The position numbers and the translations under genes were made by a program. DNA of 64,000 bases from Siphonodentalium dalli (taxonomy: Eukaryota > Mollusca > Scaphopoda > Gadilida > Siphonodentaliidae), in contig CP136063.1 of NCBI GenBank assembly GCA_032622095.1, forward strand, positions 83,123,980 through 83,187,979, read 5' to 3'. Position 1 is the first letter of the stretch; each line of letters opens with the position of its first letter. Of this stretch, positions 53,384-64,000 are shown in pieces. The notes beneath the pieces are model-generated. The model ran no database searches. It saw only the letters and a program-made list of their open reading frames with translations, and was not told the origin of the DNA.

Positions 53384-54279
53384 GCGACATGGGGCAAGGC
53401 ATATAGTAAACATACACATAGTATCCCACACATATGAAACTTCGAAAGTAGCAACACCCTTTGCTTCCAGCATATTAAATTAGTAATCTCTCTACTTTCT
53501 TATGTGTACACCTGGTAGGAATTTAGATCGAGATACTTCATGCTTTGAGTTATGGTAATGTACGTGTAAAATTGCACACAAATAATGCAAACATATTTGC
53601 CCTTTGAAAACCAGTTACATTTAATAAATGGATCTAGTCTCGACTAAGGTTATGCGATTGAAGTTAATTTGTCTTCAAAATTGTCGATTCTAACTCGCCA
53701 CCTTATTAAATCGAAAAAAGAAATATTTCTTATAATTTGAATTTAGTCCCAATATTAATAAAATTCGTCCATTTTTCTATTATACATACCCATGCCATTC
53801 AGTGCCATTTTTATGAATTACTTATGATAAACAATTACTTGCTGGGAACAATCACGTATCCAGCTGAAGAGTAATTGGATTGCATCATATGATTGGTCAG
53901 GTCAATTTAATCCAACAATACTGTCACAGTGAATTAACTATTGCAACTTCTCGGCTTATCGTACTTGGCAGAAATGCCCGCGCACATGTGCCAACCAACT
54001 TTTTTTATAGTGTTCCCCGAGTTGACAGCTAATGATTAAAGTAGGTTCACATAAGACCAGAACATCAACTTAATCGTGTCACCGGCTGTGTAGATCCGAT
54101 AGATGTATGTTACTCATTGCTGATAAGTACCAGCATGTTGAAGTCATGTTATCGGTGGTTAAATGTTTAACGAAATTGTCTACGAGTGGATAGGCCTTAT
54201 CCAATATAAAATATGGCAGAAACTTATTATTTCTTCGTCTCTTGACGAAATGGATGATCATCATAACAAAACGCTCAAT

Positions 54280-56101
54280 AGATGTATTAATATATTGCGA
54301 CAGCGACGTGAAACCTGAACTGCAGGTGTGAAATAAAATGATATGGAAGTGAGGGCATAAACCTGTGAATTAACTCGTCAACCACCCATGACTATAGTAC
54401 GTTGGTGGGAAATTGATTTAAACTATCGGTTGCAACTACGAATAGTTCATAAAATGAGTATTTGCAACGAACATGTAACCGTTTATTGTTATCTAAATCT
54501 TCAGAGTTGAGAAGTACTAAACAAATACGAATTAGAACTGCTTATGTAAACACCCATTTCCGTGCGGGGTGGCATCCCGAGGAAATGTAGAGAAAACAGT
54601 TTTAGTTCGGTCTAAATTGCTGGTGATTATTGTCCGTTATTACATTGGAACATCGCTTCTTTGAACGTAGAAACCAACTACCATGGTAAGCATTTGACGA
54701 CATTAGCGGGGTAATGTGAACACAGTTGGCCAACATTTTCGTATAAACAAAATATCCGCAATTACTGTAGGTCCGTTATCTACAGACGGTTTACGATTGC
54801 GGGTCTAATGTGCTACTAGCATGGAAAAACCCCTTTATTTATTGATAATTGAATATATAACTATTAGTGCATACACTGCATAGGCATGTTTTAATCGGCA
54901 TTGTGGCTTCAATTATTGCTATACTAATGTGGATGTTTGCAGTTGTAGCATCGTGTAGCAGAACATTGACATATATACCATCAAATGATTGGATGTCAGT
55001 TTGAAATTCGGTCCTATTTAGGCAATTTGACATTATATGATGTCGTTATTTCGAGAAATTAATGAACAGTTACTATCTTAATGTCCCTAGTTTCTTCAGA
55101 TACGGATCATGTTGGACACAATGACATATATGTACGAACAAAAAAGCTACAACAGTCATACCATGTGATTTTATTGCAACTCAGAAGTTGGTCGTTTTAT
55201 CGGAACAGTTCTGTTTATTTTGGCGGCCATTTTGGTCTTCATCATCGGTTTTACGTCGCCAATTGCCTTATACATATTAAGATACAGACTCCATCCAAGA
55301 CAAGGCCATATTACATAAAGCACTCGCGATGATCTAGTCCGGTTACCATACATCTGGTGTATAGAGTGTCAATATAAAAATTGGCGGCCATCTTGGACGC
55401 CATCTTGGATTTTATTACCTTCCTAATCTAGGATTTTAACGATGTTTTACATTATCAGTGTCGCCGTACTATTCTACACAACATGAAAATGTAAACTGTG
55501 CATTGTCAATTTATTTGGTGGACACAAACTGCATGGGCACATATATGTGGTTATTTGTGAAATTGGGGGGAGGGTTAAGTTTTTGTCTATTATGTCAATA
55601 CTTGGAAAGATATAATGTAAGTATGAACATCATTATATAGGGGGTACCCTTCCATTTCCAAAAATATATAACTTGGAAGAATTCGACAGATATGCTATCT
55701 TTGCACAGAGTTTACGCACAACACTTTGTCTGAATCGCCATGAATGTTTGATGCGTCACGCTACATATTTTACCATGACGTCACGAAATCAGAACGAAAG
55801 CATGAAAACGATGTTGAATCTGATGAAGTGTCTATATTCGTTCCATAATTTGCAAATATGTTTACAATCTTTCCGATGTTGATGCCCTGTTAACCAGTTG
55901 GCTAATGTCTGTTAACCTCTGAAAATATGTCATTTTTTAGGTAGGGTACCCTATGAAACATAGTGAAAAGTTATATTTTGTCACCTATCTCGGCTCGGCG
56001 CCCTCTGAATTCGAAAACTAGAGTAATTTTCCCATAAGAAAATGATGGTCGCATAAATTCCCCCGATGTGCGACGATCACCCCCCAGCACAGCCTAGACT
56101 A
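54280..56101 (-). repeat. Right arm of the 6-kb inverted repeat
   Basis: Complement of the left arm. Outer 55324-56101 is nearly identical to 50112-50890; inner 54280-55320 is much more diverged but collinear ('catatcattttatttcacacc', 'tcgcaatatattaatacat', 'cattagacccgcaatcgtaa' on the minus strand). Confidence 0.85.
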
Positions 56102-57564
56102 TAAGTAGATTACCATAATTGACCCAAAATAAAGAGAACTTAGTGTCCAGTCTCAGTAAACTTAAGACCCACATATGTATTGGTGGGTCTGATGGTATGC
56201 CATAGAGTTTCTATTTCCAAACCCCGGGGATTCCGAGTCATTACTGCTAATCAAAACGTAATTTTCTATTTATTTAAGATTAATACATCCTGGCTATAGG
56301 TTTCAACATTACACAGGGTGTCGTAATTTGGAGGATGCCCACAGGCGCTCCCTGAGAAATGACAATAAACAACATTATATCAGTATGTTTACACAGACTG
56401 CCCAGTATCTACAAACACATTTATAACATTTTATGTCTTACTGTTGACAATATAACGAGAATATTTATAATTGGGGGAATGATCAGACAGAACAAGTATA
56501 CATAATTGAATTGTATTTGCAAAGATATTTAAAAAAATAATATTTTCTTCTAATTAACCGATGGACATTAATTATGTCACACGCCAAATAAGGATCATTA
56601 CAACTTTGCAGTAAATTCCAAGCACGTATTATAAATAATGAGATGACGCAAGCAACATGACTGCGGTACAGCTCAATAAGATTTATTATAGCATGCTTAT
56701 CACTATATTTTCATTAAATTTTACTTTATTATATAGCATCTGAATGGCGAAACTTGTAATATGCATGTATAGTGAAGCAATTAACCTTGAGAGCAATTTT
56801 ATTTCATGGAAATTGGTTAGAGGAAAAGTGATTAATCATAAATGTTTACATGACCTCAAGCTCATGTGTGTAGATCTATGTGTGTATCGCAATGATAAAC
56901 ACTGCCTTATGAATATTAATGAGTTTTCACAAAAAAGGAATTCCTCCTTCATCTCTGAAATCAGATAGAATCCCGGTGTCGTCAGACGTAGATGAATGTA
57001 ATGAGACGGATTCTTGATATTTATCAGACTGATTAAAATATAGACTGATTTGTTCTTATACCAATCAAAAATATCGGATTAATAGCATGTTATTGTCAAG
57101 ATTGTATGCCGTGTTAGTAAACAAAAGCCATGTTATGTTAAGTAAGTACATAAAGAGTGTGCGATAAGCAAAACACTCAAAACTTGGGATATCCCACTAA
57201 TAAACTTTGGTTAAAACTGACCGTTATAGTGCTCGCTATTAAATCATATCCACTCTATATTTTGGTGTTGAATGGGTCACAGTGAATCAATCTCCAAAAA
57301 AATCACCATAGTATTTAGTGTTTTATGTGCTGTACATAAGCAAACGCTCAGCTCGCACAAGTGTGTTTTGTGGATAATATCGTATTCATACTATCATTAT
57401 ACTATATTATTAGTATATTCTTGAGGACATTCTCGTAAGTTGGTATCTGTTATTTCTAAATTATAACCTGCAACCAAGGCCATCCATGCCTTGAAATGCA
57501 CATTATCAATTGTCCAAGTGCTGTCCTGCTCCTCCGCCCTTGCTCTAATACTTACACATGTATC
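56102..57564. other. Long stretch without gene or element
   Basis: AT-rich; the longest frame is 74 codons (56744-56968), with no recognised domain. 'catccatgccttgaaatgca' at 57481 resembles a C terminus for about 14 bases only. Confidence 0.4.
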
Positions 57565-57673
57565 TGCAGTAATGCTCTAATTAATCGACCTCTTAACCAC
57601 AGCAGAATTATGGGTAACTTTTCAGGATTTAGTTGGAAATATGGCTTGTTGCCATTGATCGGAAAGCTCTCGT
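57565..57673. mobile_element. Family A MITE, left half only
   Basis: 'tgcagtaatgctctaattaa' to 'gatcggaaagctctc', ending at the apex; A2 subtype. Confidence 0.87.
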
Positions 57674-58190
57674 TTCACTGAATAACTTCTGAAATAGTTG
57701 TCACTGGTTGTTGCTGTTCCACCTGCACTCTTCAAACTGGAATCTAATAGGCCCCATCAATAAAACCATAGCTTGTTGCACAGAATGTACTGTGGACCCT
57801 GTAGTGTATAACAGTGGATGTAGCCTTTAGCCCATGACCCATATATCCGGGTGATAAAGTTAACATCCTGACCAGGCCACAGTTACCCTAAGTAGTGTAT
57901 TTAATTCCTGTATTTATATGGGCTGTCATAGTTGGGGAAAATTACTTCACATTAAGTTTTGCCCAGAGCTAAAAGGTACGTTAATGTTGACAAATGATAT
58001 TACTTAAATAATCAATGTTGCGCCATTATCTAGATACGCTTTCGTTTAAAAAAGACTTTCACTGCTAGTAACTATAATCGAGCTTGGCAAAATGTTCCAG
58101 TAAAAATGAATGTCATTAAAATTGTCCGCGCATAAATGGAAATATGCTGCTATATATGGAATGGAGCTTTGTGGATTAATGGGCCTGTGT

Positions 58191-58497
58191 TAGAGTATAT
58201 TATTGTTCCGCGATGCATTAGTTGTTCTTTGATAATAATAGCTTTTACGACACAATAGAGAGATGATATGGGTCTCTGGACAATAAAAATATAGCTTTTG
58301 TATGTGTCAGAATGTGGAGTGGGTGTGTTTTTACCTGCGGTCACTAATGCCAACCCGATATTGGCAGGCTTTATTCTGTAATTTCTGCTGTGGTTTGCAG
58401 TTTTATGATCTTTTATGAGGACAATGCAAGTGCACAAATATTGAACAGAGGCTACGTTTTAGAAATGCAGTATTGTATGAAATATAAAGTCATGTTT
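58191..58497 (-). repeat. Dispersed repeat V, copy 1 (partner 60828-61084)
   Basis: Shares 'gcgatgcattagttg', 'ctttgataat', 'atgggtctctggacaataaa', 'cagaatgtggagtggg', 'aggacaatg' and 'atattgaacag' with 60828-61084, same orientation. The minus-strand translations of both contain KAIIKEQLMHR-TII, so the open frames (95 and 177 codons) are repeat translations or an old shared coding relic. Confidence 0.8.
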
Positions 58498-58566
58498 CTA
58501 ATAGGATTGTGTTAATCCAAATAATTGTTCCTGAAGACAATAACTCTTTCAGTGTTATCACTCACC

Positions 58567-58791
58567 TACAGTAATGCCCTAAATAATTGACTAATTGACT
58601 CCTTAACCACAGCAGAATTATGGGTCATTTTTCAGGATTTAGTCGGAAATATGGCTTGTTGCCATTCATCGGAAAGCTCTCAGTGAGAGCTCTCCGATGA
58701 ATGACAACAAGCCATATTTCCGACTAAATCCTGAAAAATTACCCATAATTCTGCTGTGGTTAAGGAGTCGATTATTTAGGGCATTACTGTA
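58567..58791. mobile_element. Family A MITE, full length, with 9-bp duplication in the left end
   Basis: TACAGTAATGCCCTAAATAA then TTGACTAATTGACTCCTTAA: 'attgacta' is repeated next to the terminus. The right arm is intact. The copy at 60231 shares the same odd left end. Confidence 0.92.
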
Positions 58792-58881
58792 CTTCTGAAA
58801 TCTACCCAAACATCTGTCATAAAGTTCTAATGTTTGATATCTCATATGAACCCAATATGTTACCATTAAGGCTAGTATGTC

Positions 58882-60028
58882 CAGGCCTGGAAATCTCAAG
58901 GCGGGCTGGCGGGCTGCCCGCCTTCAGCCCGCCTAGAATTTTCCAAGGCAGGCTTTTTATAGCCCGCCTCGTCTACGATAGGACATTTATTATTTAGTTA
59001 TTTTATTGTGTTTAATGAGTAAAATACTGCATCGAAATCGTAATTATATTGTACAGTGTGGGGACTGTGCGCATGCGTGACCTGACGGTAATGTAAAATG
59101 GGAATTATAGCGGAATCAGTAAATTCCGGAACGAACTGTTTCGTAAATCTGATCTTTTGATCGATTCTCACACATTTTATGACCAAAATAAATTATTTCT
59201 CTTCATAAGATTGAGCTTACAATATATTTCACTGGATAAAATGAACACATGTTTGTGGATAGTGAGAACCAAATGTCACTGTCCCAATTAAGTTCAACCT
59301 TTCGTTCCGTTTCCGGTTCCTATCAGTGAAAATTGTATTTAGCTTGCAGCCGTCTTTTATCGCTTCGATTGACAATATTTTAATATAATTAGCTAAATAT
59401 ATCCACGTATTCTAGTTTACACTGTTATTCAATTATTAAAGTTCAGAAACTATTTTCTATGTCCCCAATTGCAAACACCCAGTAAATCTATAGATAGCGA
59501 CTTGACTGCTGCAAGCAGCAGTCTGCGATCGGCAATGGAATATGGATTACATTGAGAGAAAAAGCAGTCAATATTCAAGTGCAAATATACTGGATTTAAT
59601 ATTGTTCTTGATTGTGTATTTTATGTAAAATTACACTTTCATGGAGAATGCTTTTAACGTGGACAAACTCACCCAATTCCGTTGCATGGGTTGGACACCG
59701 ACTGACAAATTGTTGAGTACAAACACTCTTACATTTTGTTTCTTGTTCATATAAATTATCATAACATATAAAACATAGTTAAATATTCACCATACCATAA
59801 TTACTGTGGGGGATTTTGACATTCACAACTCTGTGGACACTTTGTTTCCACATAAACAAAATTAATTTAGATGGAGTTATACAACATCAAAAATAGACAA
59901 ACTAACGGCATTAATAACTCAGATAAAATAAATCATAACTTTAAAAGTTGAGGAGGGCTATAGCCCTCCTAGGAATATCTAGGAGGGCTATTAATAGCCC
60001 TCCTGGATTTTCTAGATCGCCAGCCCTG
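58882..60028. mobile_element. hAT-like element, 1147 bp, with different subterminal motifs at each end
   Basis: Left end CAGGCCTGGAAATCTC, right end reversed CAGGGCTGGCGATCTAG. TATGTC sits directly outside both ends (58876-58881 and 60029-60034), a partial target duplication. The left zone repeats GGCGGGCT/AGCCCGCC about five times (58900-58975); the right zone repeats GAGGGCTA/TAGCCCTC four times (59951-60003). The interior has no transposase frame. Confidence 0.8.
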
Positions 60029-60205
60029 TATGTCTATATGAGGCTGTCTCGGTTGGGGAGTTATCGGTCGGTAGTGGGTAGTGGGGGGAAATGCGGATAT
60101 GCTAATATCAATTCACTACATCATACATCATACATGTACCTTGTGGAGATAAAAATAAAGGTCACCCTGTATGTACACTTTGAGTGAAAATCTAATATGC
60201 ACATA

Positions 60206-60230
60206 TCAAGCATGAGTTTAGTGTGGCTGT
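60206..60230 (+). mobile_element. Family C left-end fragment
   Basis: 'caagcatgagtttagtgtgg' then 'ctgtc', the first 25 bases of C, cut off by the A element at 60231. No C continuation was found on the other side. Confidence 0.7.
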
Positions 60231-60440
60231 CAATAATTGACTAATTGACTCCTTAACCACAGCAGAATTATGGGTCATTTTTCAGGATTTAGTCGGAAAT
60301 ATGGCTTACTGCCATCATTGGAAAGCTCTTACTGAGAGCTTTCCGATGAATGGCAACAAGCCATATTTCCGACTAAATCTTGAAAAGTTACCCATAATTC
60401 TGCTGTGGTTAAGCAGTCGATTAATTAGGGCATTACTGTA
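60231..60440. mobile_element. Family A MITE, hybrid of A1 left arm and A2 right arm
   Basis: Left begins 'caataattgactaattgact' and has 'gggtcatttttcagga' exactly as in 58567-58791; the right arm has 'cttgaaaagttaccc' and 'cagtcgattaattagggcat', as in 33011-33227. The outermost left terminus is missing. Confidence 0.9.
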
Positions 60441-60499
60441 TATGACTGAAATATTTGTCTGAACTAGAAATAAATTGATTTACTATAGAAACAGGATAT

Positions 60500-60529
60500 A
60501 AGGAGTCGATTATTTAGGGCATTACTGTG
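60500..60529. mobile_element. Family A solo right end
   Basis: 'aaggagtcgattatttaggg' then 'cattactgtg', an A1 terminus 60 bp from the copy ending at 60440. Confidence 0.85.
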
Positions 60530-60827
60530 AGTGACTAGTTTAAAAGGGTAGGGCCGATCTAAACGTCTGTCTCAATACCCATATTCTGTTTGCTAAATTG
60601 ATGTCAATGTGAATATAAAATGCTGGAGTCTCCTCTTTTTCCTGTCAAATTTTCGGCTATCTCAAAATATTCACTATCTTGAGCCAAATTTAAAATAGCT
60701 GTATGTTGTTTAGTAAATTTACGAACAGAAATCCACCCTGTATTATGTTTATTTTGTTTGGTCTGCATGTTTTTTTGTGGAAAATTGATGGCTCGATAGT
60801 GGACAGCTGCCTAGTGCAATTAAAATA

Positions 60828-61084
60828 CCAGTGTATTATTGTTCTGCGATGCATTAGTTGCTCTTTGATAATGGCTTTTAGGAGACAATCGAGAATATGG
60901 GTCTCTGGACAATAAAAAGTATAGCTTTTTTTCAGAATGTGGAGTGGGCGTGATTTTACTGCAGACACAGGCTTCAGTCTGCAGTGGCTTGCAGTTTTTA
61001 GATCTTTACGAGGACAATGAAAGTTTGCTAATATTGAACAGACAAGGTAGTTCAGAAATGCAGGAGTGTGACGAATATTAAAGC
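60828..61084 (-). repeat. Dispersed repeat V, copy 2
   Basis: Direct partner of 58191-58497. It lies within the longest open frame of the window (177 codons, 60690-61223, minus strand), which begins in a C element and crosses this repeat. No domain was recognised, so I do not call a gene. Confidence 0.8.
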
Positions 61085-61106
61085 CTTGATATATTCTATC
61101 ATGATT

Positions 61107-61258
61107 CAAGGCTGAATTTTCTGTGACTGACATTTGCAAAATGAGGTCCCCAGAGGGTGAATTTAGTGACAATATATTGCATGGCAGGCTAGCATCACCA
61201 AATACACCCTCTGGCGACCTCATTCTGCTTAGGCCTCATCTTTTGGGAAGTATATATA
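61107..61258 (+). mobile_element. Family C element, left hairpin only
   Basis: 'caaggctgaattttctgtga', hairpin 'gaggtccccagagggtgaat...tacaccctctggcgacctc', then 'taggcctcatcttttggga', then lost. Confidence 0.8.
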
Positions 61259-61427
61259 ACAATTCCTTTCGATTGATATAGTAACTTGACAGAATCAAAT
61301 GAAGCGAAGTCGACTTTATAATATCATACAGGGACTTTGCAAGTTCGGCAATTATGATCGTAATAATTGAATTGGTATCTGTCTGTAATCACTACTTACC
61401 AGACAGGGAAACTGACGACTGCTTTTT

Positions 61428-61447
61428 ATATATATATATATATATAT
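61428..61447 (+). repeat. TA microsatellite
   Basis: Ten TA units; a nearby 19-base G run lies at 61635-61653. Confidence 0.9.
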
Positions 61448-61902
61448 GGACTTAATTCCCTTCATTTGATACTATTGAATTATACATCAAAAGAAAGGAA
61501 TTTCATGATCAATAAGACACAATGAAATATATTGTGACTGAGATGAACAATTTCGAGAATCTATGGGGAATATCATAGATGGTGTGCTTTCCCCAAAATC
61601 GGACTTATTTATATACCCCTGCAATGAAGTTGTTGGGGGGGGGGGGGGGGGGGAACTGGAATCAGCTTGTCCGTGTTTACTAATGACTACTTATGTGGCT
61701 AAGATTGTGTAAAATGGATATTTATGTGCATAACTTCCACGTAACAGCTTTCAGATGGACGTTCAAAAATGATCTATTTGGCCTAATCAGCTTATTTAAT
61801 TTTGTAGTCACTCAAAATTTGGAAACGAAAAGTCCATAGATTTAGACATCCATGACCTGCCAATAGGAGATGTCGGACACTGACAGACATTTATGTGGCT
61901 AG

Positions 61903-63731
61903 TAGTGTTGAAACGATTAGTGGTTTTGAGGAATCGACTAGTCGCCAGAGGGAATCGACTACTAGTCGACTAGTCGGACCCCTTCCGAAACTTACCGTTT
62001 TGTGCTCATATACGTATATAATTTGCCGTTTGTTTTGAGTACCAGTAACCAACTTTGCATTTTCGAACGCAAAGCAAGACGTGATTTAACACTATTTGCC
62101 GTGATTATTTGGTTTAATATCACTGAAGGTTAATAGGTTATTAATTTGTCCCAGGTATATGATGTTTTATGACAATCAAATTACCATCCAGTTGATGTAT
62201 CTAAACGGTGGTGACAAACACCTGATCGATCGTGGAAACGCTATGGATTATGGAGTGGAAGCGCGTGCAACAATTAGAAACCGGTGCATTATTCTATATG
62301 TTTTGTGTAAAAATGTTCCTTTAAAATTGATATGGTATGGTCTACCGGGCCATACCGGTTCTTACATGCAATCGAACATCGTTGTTTTCGAACTTGCCCA
62401 GTGTGCTTGTCACCGATTGACTTCACAAACGGGCATACATTAAGAAATGCAAGATATTTTGAGAAACGAACTTCATCTCCGACAGAGTAAAAAAAAAGTT
62501 ACAAAATAAATGTTATAACAGCTGTAGTGCGTACAAGCCTTTTATGCTCGCAGATGTCATGTACATATATCGGACACGGAATGTGGTGAAGTTCCCTGTA
62601 TATATAGAGTCCGCATATATTAAAAATGGGCCATGCATTGCGTACATAATGTTGTTCCTTGTATTCATTGCAAGGTCGCGATATGACATAGCTTAATCAC
62701 GGACAGTCATTTTCCACCAAAACGCACGTGTTTTCACTGTTTGATTTGATCGCGTACATAATTGTCTCTCGTGCATGGTATACATTGTAAATATATATAC
62801 AATATATACAATTTTACTCGTGAGTCCCCGAATACACAATCGATCGTGTCAGTTTCAGTAATAAAACTGCGCAGACCGGCGATGTTCAATTTGATGTCGT
62901 AAGTTCTATATTTAGCCCGATTCCAGGAATTTGCGTCATCCAGATTACGTTTCTGGGAACAGCTTTGTCACCGCCCAATTCCGCGAAGGATTTAAGTTTG
63001 AGGTGCTAAAATACATTGTAATTTTTCACAAACACAGCCCATAAACGACGTGGGATTTCCGAAGTGACTCGCCAGTTTATTTCGAAATACGCGACGCTAT
63101 TCGATGCATAGCATGGCCGACCGCGTGTTGGCTTTATATTTATATCTATAATACAATATATCTAGAACGTGCGATGGTATACGCTCACCCATGCGTCAGT
63201 TGATGCATGTGGTGGTTGTAAAAATATCACACAATTTTACAAATAAACTTTAAAGGTATACTGACATAGTGCTTCAATAAACTATAATATATTGGACTTG
63301 TTATTAAACTTAAAACTTAATAATGTCACCTCGCAACTAATTTGATTGAAGTTGAGTTCTGCACACCTGCAAACACGTTGACCAGTTATCACTCAGATCA
63401 ATTCCGTCACGCCGAAATAGACACGGTTGCGATAGTCGCTGATTCTTTGAAGTTGATTATCAAAGCCGGCCGTCTCAACTTCAAAGAATAAGCCGCCGCG
63501 GCGCCGACAAATACATTGAGTTGTGGTCATTGGGTTTCGCGCTCATGCATGACCACCAAGTACTGAAAGCAGTTATCGCATCAAAGGGACAACAAAGAAG
63601 GCAACGGCAGCAACGGCACTGCTTTCGCGATGGCATAATGGTGGTGGGTGTGTTTCGACTAGCCGATTTTGGAATCGACTAATTTAATAATCGTGTCGAT
63701 TTCGATTAGTCGATTAATCGTTTCAACATTA
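61903..63731. mobile_element. hAT-like element I, 1829 bp, perfect 8-bp duplication
   Basis: Flanked by GTGGCTAG (61895-61902 and 63732-63739). Ends TAGTGTTGAAACGATTAGTG and, reversed, TAATGTTGAAACGATTAATC; TAGTGTTG is a common hAT start (established knowledge). Subterminal repeats are AATCGACTA/TAGTCGATT and CGACTAGTCG: several at 61930-61980 and 63655-63720. The interior (62000-63640) is richer in CG dinucleotides than its surroundings and holds a 94-codon frame (62159-62443) with no recognised domain, and no transposase. Confidence 0.93.
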
Positions 63732-63879
63732 GTGGCTAGCCACCCAATCACGGACCTGTCAGTTTCTCCTATTCCACTGTCCCAGTTGCTGTGTGCAAGT
63801 TTTTGAGTTTTAATCAGCTTCTTCTGCAATAATTCCAACATGTTATGAATCCATAATCTGGAGTTTTATCACTATCTAC

Positions 63880-64000
63880 TACTTGATAGCCACATAAAAT
63901 TTTATGGCTACTTGAGAAGCCACATAAAAACTAAAGCCACATTACCATTTTCTAGCCACATATGTCGGAGCCACATATCTACCCATTTGTTCATCGTGAC
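63880..64000. repeat. Cluster of AGCCACATA motifs at the window edge
   Basis: 'tagccacataaaattttatg' then 'gctacttgagaagccacata', 'aaagccacatt', 'ctagccacatat' and 'gagccacatatc': five direct copies and one inverted in about 90 bp. This density resembles the subterminal motif zones of the hAT-like elements in the window; the element, if any, runs beyond the window. Confidence 0.6.

Larger units (their letters stand above)
50111..56101. mobile_element. 6-kb inverted-repeat element with arms of about 2 kb
   Basis: Outer ends TAGTCTAGGCTGTGCTGGGG and its complement. Outer 0.75 kb of each arm is nearly identical ('gatcgtcgcacatcggggga', 'gccgagccgagataggtgac', 'gtgacgtcatggtaaaatat', 'aagatggcgtccaagatggc'). 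Further in, homology continues at clearly lower identity to about 52250 on the left and 54280 on the right. No transposase or polymerase was recognised. TAAGTATA before the left end and TAAGTAGA after the right (7 of 8) could be an 8-bp target duplication, but this is not secure. It could be a long foldback element or two diverged head-to-head copies. Confidence 0.8.

Noticed and set aside
57481-57500. Family C terminus 'ccttgaaat'
   Set aside because: Match limited to about 14 bases with no hairpin following.
60690-61223. 177-codon minus-strand open frame, the longest in the window
   Set aside because: It begins in a family C hairpin and runs through repeat V; the related copy at 58191-58497 shares only a fragment. 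No domain or splice context seen.

Overview
The window is non-coding eukaryotic DNA, AT-rich overall. I found no intact protein-coding gene, rRNA or canonical tRNA. The open frames are short and mostly translate repeats. Repeats with runs of GTCC/CTGT-type motifs next to lines such as 'gacttagaaa' and 'cagagttatg', hairpin MITEs, tRNA-headed SINE-like pieces and blocks rich in 'aagatggcggcc' suggest a marine invertebrate, most likely a lophotrochozoan such as a mollusc. That assignment is inference from repeat style only.

The window is a dense and often nested graveyard of transposable elements, mainly non-autonomous DNA transposons. Family A is a hairpin MITE of about 217 bp flanked by TA, with about 17 full, half or shrunken copies. 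Family B is a group of TTAA-flanked (piggyBac-like) elements: 400-bp B1, B2, B3 and the looser B-prime. B1 and B2 share a nearly invariant 69-bp palindrome. Family C is a hAT-like element ending in CAAGCCTGAGTTTAGTG with double hairpins; three copies have perfect 8-bp target duplications. Family D is an inverted-terminus repeat ending in GATCATG. Family E ends in TTAACCCTTTCTATA and has a central palindrome. Families K and L are TTAA-flanked elements starting AGGTACT or AGGCCCA. At least five further hAT-like insertions are present, four or five with clear target duplications: 11104-12042, 14100-14491, 17278-18241, 28369-28489 and 61903-63731, plus 58882-60028.

Layout. 1-6100: microsatellite-bearing dispersed repeats, B elements, a duplicated 0.45-kb segment and a higher-order tandem satellite (2291-3215). 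6100-10200: A, B, C and D elements, with a multi-layer nest at 7409-9056. 10200-20000: hAT elements, direct and inverted duplications, and C copies. 20000-32000: A, D and E elements, a possible PIF/Harbinger element and internally repeated AT-rich DNA. 32000-41700: SINE-like fragments, K/L elements, and a frameshifted non-LTR reverse transcriptase C-terminal relic on the minus strand (about 37740-38400). 41950-44190: two 47/49-bp minisatellite arrays around two palindrome-plus-inverted-repeat elements. 45000-50000: duplications, K, A and E. 50111-56101: a 6-kb inverted repeat with arms of about 2 kb. 56100-64000: A and C fragments and two long hAT-like elements with non-repetitive interiors.

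No operon or pathway logic applies. The features relate through insertion order and through shared terminal sequences. All family assignments rest on termini and target duplications read by eye; no database search was possible.
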